This document shows, piece by piece, positions 48,125 through 57,400 of a stretch of 64,000 nucleotides of DNA; the stretch's first letter is position 1; every line of letters starts with the position of its first letter. A program made the position numbers and the translations under genes. Under the pieces are notes generated by a model. The model was given only the letters and a program-made list of their open reading frames with translations, ran no database searches and was not told the origin of the DNA. The DNA is from Geosiphon pyriformis (lineage: Eukaryota > Glomeromycota > Glomeromycetes > Archaeosporales > Geosiphonaceae), in assembly GCA_016748015.1 (NCBI GenBank), contig JAAOMT010000779.1, positions 19,882-83,881 of the forward strand, in the 5' to 3' direction.

Positions 48125-49546
48125 CCAATGTTACCAGAAGATTTTCACACTTTTCAATGCAAAAATTACAACACATACAATAGAAATTAACATCAAAATC
48201 ATGCGAAAAAAGCCTATATTATCACACTTAACCAACAAAATCAGCTGGCAATCTGGAAATAAATGATCAGCAATTAATCTAATTACAACAAAAAAATATG
48301 GCACAATCCCACAGTTTAATTAAGTTAGATATAAAAAAAATCTTGGCAAACTAAGAAACACCAATGAAAATAAATGATTGATGCATGTAATCAGATAACA
48401 ACAGGTTTTGTTATGCTCCAAAATTCTCATATGCCCTTATTAGAACAATCTAACATTCCAGATCTGTGATTAATGGTTAAAAGTAGTTACCAAAAAATGT
48501 AATCAATTGATCTACTTCTGATTATGTTGATCATAATCATAATTGGTATTATTGATTGACAATTAATGTTTTAGATTCAGCCATCTAAATCTGATCATCT
48601 AAAAATCACTAGCTCTGAGAAAATAACATGCCGAGTAAGCTTATCATAAATTGATTAATTAAATGTATATAAATAATTGATGTATTTTAAATAGTTCTAA
48701 TATAGTATGTAGATCTGATGTAATTTAGCTATATATACAGCCCCTCTGTCAGCTCAGGAAAGCATCAGTTCAATACTGAGCCAACTCTTTGCTATAGTTT
48801 TATAGTGAGCAGTTAGTCCTTTCCTCTACTCTTTACATTCTCTCTTCACTTTCTATGCTCTAAATACTTGTCATCACAATCTCAAGTATGTCTTCCCATA
48901 TTCCTTATCACCATTTGGAATCACATTGTTTATAATCTTTAACTTACTTGTTATCACCATTTCAAATTGTTCTATTACTTCTGATCTTTCAAATCATGTG
49001 TTATCACTATTTCACATTAAGTCTTGTTTCACCGAACAAGTTGTTAAATATAAAAATAAATAATAAAGTATCACATTGTTAGAGAGTGGTCTCAACAATA
49101 AAAAGTTAAATCTATTTCAGTTATGTTTTACTTTTACAATCTTTTTATAATTCTTATAACTTCGTTTTCAAAGCAGGCATTTGAACACCACACCCTTTCG
49201 ACGACTAATTAAAAGAATTCTGGTTATGTATTTCTTTGAGTATTTGGTTTCACTTCTTGTTGCTGGTTGCGCTTCTGATACATATAAAGAGATGTGATTT
49301 CTCTTTTCCCTTTAAAATACCTAAAACTGGTTCTTGCCCAAAAACAAATAATAATGACAATACTTTCTTTCACTTTTAATGACCTTATTACATACCCCTT
49401 TCTGCTTTCCCATTTACTGAAATAGTCCATACACCCATGATATGCTATAGTCAGTAGCATAATCATGGTAATGTGTGTGTTCCAGGTGAAAGCTATTGTC
49501 ATTGCTAAAAAGTTACAAATCCATAGCTTTCATCCAATAACACCAA
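48125..49546 (+). mobile_element. Solo LTR (family C) with 4-bp TSD
   Basis: LTR at 48129-49542, starting TGTTACCAGAAGATTTTC and ending CATCCAATAACA, flanked by CCAA at both 48125-48128 and 49543-49546. Joining the flanks restores AIVGFELN in the old LINE ORF1. Promoter-like AGCTATATATACAGCCCCTC at about 48727-48746 gives plus orientation, and AATAAA-type signals lie near 49050. 1,414 bp; no internal coding region, and an open frame at 49224-49502 on the other strand has no recognisable similarity. Confidence 0.8.
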
Positions 49547-50602
49547 CTATAGCATAATGAATCTTATTGTCTATTTTAATTAACCAATTAATAATACAAG
49601 TTTTTCTATTAGTCTCTTCTAACAAAGTATTTAGATTATAAACTGTTGTTTTTATAAACAAGATAAATAAAAGTGCTCTAAAACAATTTTTAGATATTTA
49701 AATATTGTAATTTCTTATAGTTTTTGTTATATATACTAAATTTTTTTTAATTAAAAATAATTATTTAGCTGTTAACTAATCTGCTTAACTTAATTCAGCA
49801 AATTTTACTATAGTCTTTTATTACAGCCCAATTAATTACAATTAAATTAACATAATTTGACCAAACTCAAATACTGTAGTAATAATTATTTCTTTAAACA
49901 TATTCAAAAGAATTTTTTTAATTACCTCAGTTCAATCTGAATGCCTTTTTTGTTTTTTAAAATTGCTGTTTACAATAATATCTTTTTTTTAACCAATAAA
50001 ACAGTATTATTCATACTTTTTTTTAATATAAATATTAATTTAATGTTTTTTTTAAATTTTAAAAAAGTAATTGATTATTAAAAAAAGATTTTTAATAGTC
50101 TGAGTTTTTGTTATAGCAAATTTATTTTCAACTATTAACAAATTAATATTTAGAACAAAGAATTTTTTGATAAACATCTTAATCTGGGTTTTAATAATTT
50201 TGGAATTAATTTATTTTTTATTTAGAAAGATGTTAAGAGGAGAAAGAAAAAATTTTTTATCTTTATTTATATTATAATTAATTGTATCAATAGAAAAATT
50301 ATATTCTAAACTAATATTTATTTATTTTGTCTTAAGAATTGTTATTGCTAAGTCAAAAAAAGAATTATTACTAATATTTATTGTCTTTATTATTATTAAA
50401 CTTATTGTCTATATTCGAATATATACTTTTTTTAGCACTAAGTTTAACCAAAAAAATATTATTATTATTATTTAAATGCTTAATATTACTAACAAAAACA
50501 TTTTTTTTGAAAGAAAAAACTTTCAACAGATTTATATAAAGCTTTTTTAAATGTTTTTTTTTTAGACATATTGCTACTTAAAGCAATTATCAGATTTACT
50601 AC
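49547..50602 (-). pseudogene. Old LINE ORF1, N-terminal piece
   Basis: From the degraded start at about 50602 it reads, with stops, KKKTFKKALYKSVESFFFQK, later KIIKTQIKMFIKKFFVLNIN (younger copy KIIKTPVEMTVKKSFALDIN), then KKILLNMFKEIIITTVFEFG and KTCIINWLIKIDNKIHYAIV. Continuous with the piece left of solo LTR C. The 5' UTR of about 125 bp resembles that of the younger LINE (GTTTTTATTTTTGTTTCTCT). Confidence 0.82.
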
Positions 50603-50937
50603 AAAAAGATTATTTATTTAAAAACCATTAAAAGTAATAATACAAGAGAGAAACAAAAATAAAAACTTTTTTTTTGAAAACTGCTTTTTAAAAAATTTTA
50701 GATATAAAAAAAAAAGAAGTTTTTTTTGCTTAATAGCTTTAACAAAATATTTTTTCAATTTCTATATAAATTTTAATTATTTTAAAATAAAAGTAAATTA
50801 TTATTTTTTTTTTATTAGTTTAACAAGTACAGTTTAACCACTATCTAATATACAGAAACAAAGCAAAATGAATCAAACTAAACATAACTCATGCACTTTT
50901 TACATGTGATTAACCATTTGGGCCAATCAAGGCAGCA

Positions 50938-51713
50938 CTACACACTTACAGAAACTCTATTACTATTATCCAAACCTGAAAAAAACAAATACTATCTTCT
51001 AAAACCAAAACTAACAGCAAAAGACTCAATTATACCAAGTATGCGAACTATACCTTCAGATAGTAGATTAGACAAACCATATAGAGAAGCAAAGACTTCA
51101 CCTGTGTTACAAACCAAACCACTTTTTTTTATGTTAACCTGAAATTTAGATCTCAATAATCACACTCTACTATGATAACTCTCAGCTAAATGGCAAACAA
51201 AATTGATAACAATTGGAATGGCACTCTTTTTATCTCCAAAAACAGAAACAGCTTCCCTAATCTAATCTACAAAAACAAAACCTTTGCACAACATGATGTA
51301 CACACTGCCATTCAAGGCTTCTGTAAGAGTAAGAAGCACTGAAAATGAAACCAAGAGATGATTGCTCACCAAGGACTTTTATAAGTCAATATGGCCAGAG
51401 ATAATCTCAAAATGCACCACCAAATCAGTAGAGCACATAAAAACATGTTCAGAGAATTCAACATTACCACACATTAGGCACAAAACACTCAGGTAGCATC
51501 TGTTATAGAATTTCTTTCAGACAGCCACTGGCAATCTCCTATGTACAGTCTTTATTAGATATATATGTAATGCAGCCAACTTCTTACTAATAAACCCTGC
51601 CAACATATAAGAATCAGGATGCCAAATAGAGGCAGTGCATTCCCAGTCAACACGCTGGATGTCTGAACTGTTTAAAACATTAGCTTTAGGCCCAGTCTTC
51701 CATAAAGTCTGGT
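50938..51713 (-). pseudogene. LINE ORF2 C-terminal piece
   Basis: Reads QTLWKTGPKANVLNSSDIQR, then SIWHPDSYMLAGFISKKL, and CLMCGNVEFSEHVFMC near 51480, the CX2C/HX4C pattern of this LINE group. A TGA (about 51525) interrupts VAVRKK. Ends at TAG 50940-50938. The Trp in QTLWK confirms that the TGA at 41870 in the younger LINE replaced Trp. Confidence 0.83.
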
Positions 51714-52652
51714 GTTACTTATAAAATATAGGAATTAAATATTAGTACATAAATTAGCCAATTAAAATAAACATAATAAAAAGTGGAATTCTAAGATTTC
51801 TTTTAGAGAAATTGCAGGATTCTAAGAATTTCAGGATTCTCATATAAGGAATTGCAGGATTCCAGAATTCCTCTCAAAGAAATTGCAAGATTCCAAGAAT
51901 TTCAGAATTTTTGGCTAAAGAATTAAGAAATTCAAGGAATTTTATACAATAAAATTTATATATATATAGCAGTAGTATCAAAAGCTAGAAAATTAGGCAG
52001 AGAAACTTCCAGAGTCAGTAAGACTCTCAAAGTCAATTAGACTCGCAAGTTATAATTATTAGAATTCTTTAGTTAGAGACTTCTCAGTTTAGATTTAATC
52101 TAAGCAATCTTCCACTTCACAAATATTAATAAATAATTATTCCATATCTTCAATCTACTCTCCACTATTAATACTTCATGTTGATAACAATTGATACTTA
52201 ACCATACTGGAACAATAGCTCTTGATCACAGCTATTGATAAGATACTAACTTATAAATGCCTTGGCTTAATTTTTTTTATCTTCTCTTTATTTTTTTTAT
52301 TTTTTTTTCTTTGTTTTGTTGTGTTTACTAATTAATTAAGGATTAAGCATTGAATTATTGACATCAAGAATTGCCTAGTAAAAAATCTTTGTAAGTAGAT
52401 AGAACATGTAAAAAATTATGGATTACTTACCAGAGGATTGCTGGTCATCAAATTGAAGAAAGAAATTGACAAAATTGCAATTCTGGAAAGCTACAAATAA
52501 CAATTATTAAATCTTTGTCCATTATACAAAGAACTCTAACTCAAAACTTTCAGATCACCCAAAACTATCAGAAACTATTATCAAAAAATCAACTGAACAC
52601 CAAGTTATGGGTTTGTTATTTGACTTGAGACCCTAAATAATCACTTATAACA
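51714..52652 (-). mobile_element. LTR-like insert (family B, copy 2), no matching TSD
   Basis: 939 bp; read on the minus strand it starts TGTTATAAGTGATTATTTAG, almost identical to solo LTR B1, and continues with a shared AACAAACCCATAACTTGGTG, ending TTATAAGTAACA. Flanks are CTGG and CCAA, which do not match, so the duplication was lost or the copy formed by recombination. Contains short repeats of GGAATTC/GCAGGATTC type (51800-51930). Confidence 0.72.
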
Positions 52653-52702
52653 CCAATTTACAGCATAATATATGTCACAAACAAAATGATAAGCATTACC
52701 AG

Positions 52703-53687
52703 TGTTACCAGAGGTTTTTGGTTTCTTTTCTTTAATGTTATTGATGTCTGTTTGCTGTGAATTCACGTTTTCTGGATGTGGTTGAACCTCCAGTAACTGA
52801 ATTTATCTTCAAATTATCTCCTATAATTTGAACTGCTGGGCTTATAAGTAGAATGGCCAATTCCATGCCAGTTACTTTGTATAGTTACATTGTAGTAAAC
52901 ATTAACTCTTTCCCAAGAATTGCTCATTTGGAAGCTCACTAAAAATGTGTAGTTACTTTGCTGTGAAAGTCAACTCTTCTACAGAAATTCTCATCTGTAG
53001 GCTACCCAAATAATTTATAATAAGAAAAGAAAGAAAATAAAAGAAATATAAAAGAAAAAGTAAGACTGATAATTTATGGAAGTTGTTTTGGATCCAGGCT
53101 TAGAAGTGCTTTAACAGTCTACTGAAATTGGTAGCTAATCAATTTCAACTGTTAGTAAAGTTTGGTTAATTTCAAGGGAAATAATTAAGGATTTGATTTT
53201 TCGAATTATTTGATATTTATTTTGTTTTTGTATATAAAGGATGATTTTAATTATTAAATCTGAAGTAAGATACATTTTCTCGAAGAGAGAAGCTTTTCTT
53301 TTATACAACTTGTTATAACACTATTCTATGAACTTGAACTTTGTTATTTTCTATAATTTTGCTGAACTAAAGATACATTTTGGTGAACTACAAGTTATTT
53401 CTGTGAACTATTAGATATTTCGGCAAACTATCAATTATTTCAGCAAATTTTTTACAAATTTCGGTGAACTTTTTGAATGTTACATAGTTCAGGGTATTGC
53501 ATGATTGATCATTACAATTAGGTTATATTTGTGTTATGTACAAATTGGGTTATTAATTAAATGATAATTTCGAATATTTTGCTAATATAATAAGTAATAA
53601 TTTGAAACAATAATATATGTTAATTAATGATAAGATTTATAAGGGTAATTTTATGCTAAACAATATCTCTAATTTCGTCTAGTAATA
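52703..53687 (-). repeat. 3' LTR of the Gypsy-like element
   Basis: 985 bp, ends TGTTACCAGAGG at 52703 on the plus strand; the other end reads TATTACTAGACG on the minus strand, a mutated TGTTACCAGACG. Same as the 5' LTR apart from scattered substitutions and 33 bp (about 52790-52822) that are missing from the 5' LTR between CCT repeats. Confidence 0.93.
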
Positions 53688-54375
53688 TAATCTCCTCCTC
53701 AAGACTGAGCTTTGTTAAAGTCCAAATACTGTCTGTAATTTTCAGATAATAATCCAAAATTATTGAAGAAATTTGGTCTGAAAATTGTTGAAATTTCAGT
53801 TCTGTAAGCTTTCCAATGTATTGAATCTTCAAAGGCTGTAAAATTGGGTTTTGTAGGATGTTTTTACAAGTGTGGAATAGGTCATAAAGTCTAAGAGCAG
53901 CTCTTAGTTTATAATGACTGTTTGTAGACCCAGCTGTTGTCTTGAATTTATTGTGAAGTTGTTTCTGAATAGCTTCTTTTGCAAGATTTGCTGCTGTAAG
54001 CTCTAGTTTTTGCTCATGAAGTGTTTTTCCAATATAAAAATATCTATATATTGGGGGGTATTTGCCATTTTCTTCATTAAGACACAGTTGAAGTTTTTGT
54101 TGAATAGTAGCATTTGGTAGAATACTAATAGAGATGAACAATAAGTTTTCTCTTAAAACAAGCTTCAAAAGTTCTGGTAAATGAATTCCAGAATAACTTC
54201 TTGTGTTCTTCTTATACGGGTGATATTTTTGTGCATTTGGGGCTAAATTTGTAACTACTTCTGTTTGGATATAATTAATGTGGTTTCCAGTAACAGTAAT
54301 GGATAATTTGAGTATTGTTTTTAAAGCTAACATTAGTTTTTGGGATAATTGTTGAATGTTTTGAGAAATAGACAT
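53656..54375 (-). CDS. Extra ORF of the Gypsy-like element, unknown function
   Basis: 239 residues, uninterrupted, in a different frame from gag-pol and starting 123 bp after its end. Begins MSISQNIQQLSQKLMLALKT. It sits where retroviral-type env genes lie, but shows no signal peptide and no transmembrane helix; it looks like a soluble alpha-helical protein (NLAKEAIQKQLHNKF, LRAALRLYDLFHTCKNIL). The C-terminal SLEEEIILLDEIRDIV is encoded by the polypurine tract and the first 32 bases of the 3' LTR. That it is the only ORF in the element without a stop, although the surrounding DNA is decaying, could be chance or a shorter target. Function not recognised. Confidence 0.7.
   Translation of the reverse strand: MSISQNIQQLSQKLMLALKTILKLSITVTGNHINYIQTEVVTNLAPNAQKYHPYKKNTRSYSGIHLPELLKLVLRENLLFISISILPNATIQQKLQLCLNEENGKYPPIYRYFYIGKTLHEQKLELTAANLAKEAIQKQLHNKFKTTAGSTNSHYKLRAALRLYDLFHTCKNILQNPILQPLKIQYIGKLTELKFQQFSDQISSIILDYYLKITDSIWTLTKLSLEEEIILLDEIRDIV
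53691..53700 (-). other. Polypurine tract of the Gypsy-like element
   Basis: GAGGAGGAGA on the minus strand, 3 bases before the 3' LTR; the expected plus-strand DNA primer. It is at the same time coding (Glu-Glu-Glu) for the extra ORF. Confidence 0.75.
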
Positions 54376-54497
54376 TATAAAAAATTTGAAAATAAAAGAA
54401 AATTATTTTTGGTGTATGGGTTTTTATGTTATTTTTGTTTTGTTTTTGTGAGATTGTTTCTAAATTATAATGATATAACTATAATAATAAATTTAAA

Positions 54498-57400
54498 TTA
54501 AGTGTTCAAGTTGGAAGGTTGTTCAATGACAACTATTGGTTCTAAATTTTGGGGAATGTCTTTGAGCTTGATTAAAGGAGAATGTGTATCAATTTGTGGA
54601 ATTAATAGTTCAGGATTGTTTCTGGAATTATAGTGTTTCAAATGATCTCCATGTGCAACTTTTGCTAGGATTTTGTCATCAAGTCTTAGTTTGTATGATC
54701 CGTTGCCTAAAACTTTATGAATAAAAAATGATTCATCCCATTTATTCTCGAATTTTCTACTCCATTGTTTTTCAGCTTTAGTTCTGTATAAGAGAACATT
54801 GTTTCCAATTTTAAATTCATTGGTGACTGGAGACAATTTGTCATTATGCCGTTCTTTTTGTTAAGCTTGGGAGTATTCAATATGGGTGGCTGCTATTTGT
54901 CGTTTTTCTTCCAATGTGCTAAGCAGAGTGTAGACTCTTCACTGAAGCATTTCCTGGAAATTGTTTTCATTGATTGGTTGTGCTGGGTATGTTTCTACTG
55001 TGAAACTAATTGGTAACGTTGCTGTCCTTCCATAAGTTAAATCAAATGGTGTGTGTTTTGTGGTATCTTGTTTTAGTGTTCTATATGCTAGTAACACTGA
55101 TGGAATAAAGAGATCCCATTCTTGCTTAAAATTGGTTGAAACTTTGGCTAATGATTCACACAATGTTCTGTTGAAACATTCTACAAGTCCATTGGTTTGT
55201 GGATGGTAGGGCGAAGATAATGGTCTCTTGACATTAAATCATCCACAAATTTCCTGGATTAAATTGTTTATGAAATGTGTTCCTTGATCAGATAAAAGTT
55301 CTATTGGGCATCCATGTCTACAAATGATGTCTTCGTAGATGAAGTTTGCTACTGATTTTACATCTGTTCATTGAATGGCTCTGGCTTCAAGCCATTTGGT
55401 GAGATAGTTTACAGCTACTGCAATATAATGGTTTTCTTGGTTTGTAATAGGTAGTGGTCCGACTAAATCGATACCAACTCTGTCAAAAGACTGTCCAACT
55501 TTAATTGGGTTTAATAGTTCAGTAGGGCATGTTTCTCTTCTTCTTTGACAACTATCACAAGATTTGACATATTCATGAATATCTTTTCTCATTCGAGGCC
55601 AAAAGTAGTATTTTAGTGTTCCTTGAGTGGTGCTGTCTTTTCCGAAGTGTGCTGATGAAGAATTTGAGTGTATGTTGTATAATATAGTCTCTTTTTTCTG
55701 TTCTTGTATTAATCTGAGTGGTTTGTCTGGGTTTTTGAAATTTTGGTAATAAATAATGTTGTTGTGTAGAAAATATTGTTTGGCTTGTTGTTGTAGTCGA
55801 TGTTTTTCATCTGGAGACCAATCTGTTGGGATTGTTAATGTTTCCAAATATTGTTTGAGATTGTTGTAGTTTTCTAAATTCATTGTTTGTTGGCTGTTTT
55901 GATTGGTTAAGTTAAGTGTTGGTTTTTTTTTCTAATCTTGTCTCATTCTGAAGAGACAGTCAATATTGGTGTGGAGTTTTTCTGGTTTATGATGTACTAT
56001 GTATTGATAGTTTGCTAGAAATCCTGTCCATCAGGTTTGTTTTGCATTTAGCTAAGTATTTTTGTTCTGAAGCCATTTGAGTTCAATATTATCAGTGATA
56101 ATATTGAATTCCTTTGGTCGGAAATAAAGGTTGAAATAATATAGGGCCCAAATTACAGCTGCTGTTTCCAATTCAGTGACAGGATAATTTTTCTCAGCTG
56201 GTTTTAATGTTTTGCTAGCATAGGCAATTACTCACTCATTTCCATTGTCATCCAATTGTGATAAGATAGCATCAAAGGCAGTATAAGAGACATCTGTTAC
56301 TAATCGGAATTGGTTGCTGAAATTTGAGTAGGCAAAAATTGGAGCTGTCATTAGTTTTTCTTTGAGGATTTCAAATGCATTTTGGCATTCAGCAGTCCAT
56401 TCGTATTTAACATTTTTGGTGGTAAGCTGGTTGAGAGGTTTTGCAATTTCTGAGAATCCTTTGATAAACTTCCGATAGTAGGAGGCTAACCCTATGAATC
56501 TTTTTAGTTCTATAGTGTTTCGAAGAGTTTTGAAGTTTTTGACAACGCTGATTTTTTCAGAGTCTGGTTTGATTCCATTTTTACTAACAATATGACCAAA
56601 GAAGGCCAAGCTTGTTTTTTCAAAGTAGCATTTTTTGATGTTGAGTTTTAGTCCTGCTTTTCATAATCATTGAAAAACTTCTCGCAGGTGTTTTAAGTGT
56701 AATTCGAATGATGGAAAATAAACATCAGTATCATCAAGGTAAATGACTACTAACTTCCAAAGAAGTTCTTGGTACACAACATCCATTAATCTCTGAAATG
56801 TTGCTGGTGCATTGCATAATCCAAAAAGCATTACATTGAACTTGTAATTTCCGCCTTGGGTGGTGAATGCTGTTTTGGGGCAATCTTTGGGATCCATAGC
56901 AACTTGCCAGTAACCGCTTTCTAAATCTAGTGTTAAAAAGTATTTGGATTTTCCAAGGGCATCTAACATGTCATCAATTCAGGGAAAGGGGTAGGCATCT
57001 CCAATTGTAACACTGTTGAGTTGTTGGTAGTCAACACAAAATTGTATCTTTCCATTTTTCTTTTTAACTAGCACTACAGGTAAAGTTCAAGAACTCATGA
57101 AGAGTTGGATGAGCCTGTTGTTAAGCATTCGTTGTACTTCTTCTCAAATGAATTGGTGGCTTTCTAGAGCAACTCAATATGCTTGTTGTCTTCTTGGTTT
57201 GGCATCTCCTGTATAAATTTGGTGTTGGACCAAATTGGTTCTTTCTAAGTCATTGTTGTTTTCAGCAAAGATATTGACAAATTCTACAATTAGCTTTTTG
57301 AGCTGGCTCCGTTGTTGTGGTTTAAGTTGTCTCATGTTGATTCGAGATAGTTTTTCTATGACAACATGGTAGTTTTCAGAGCTAGGGTTTGGGTTGATTT

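Larger units (their letters stand above)
34721..50729 (-). mobile_element. Old full-length LINE, three times interrupted
   Basis: Minus-strand LINE whose pieces are 50729-49543 (5' UTR and ORF1 start), 48128-45578 (ORF1 end, endonuclease, RT start), 44555-42781 (RT to RNase H) and 35936-34721 (RNase H end, C-terminus, 3' UTR). Removing the younger LINE, two solo LTRs and one copy of each duplication leaves about 6.7 kb, close to the 6.83 kb of the younger LINE. TTAATAG at 34714-34720 and 50730-50736 is a possible target-site duplication. The protein alignment with the younger LINE is continuous but shifted to A+T-rich codons: KRLYDERYPSVLCLFC became KKLYNKKYFKMLCLLY. Deeply decayed. Confidence 0.85.

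Noticed and set aside
49224-49502. 92-codon frame in solo LTR C
   Set aside because: Lies on the strand opposite the LTR promoter and has no recognisable domain.
53656-54375. Extra ORF as an envelope gene
   Set aside because: No signal peptide, no transmembrane helix and no Cys pattern; position alone is not enough.
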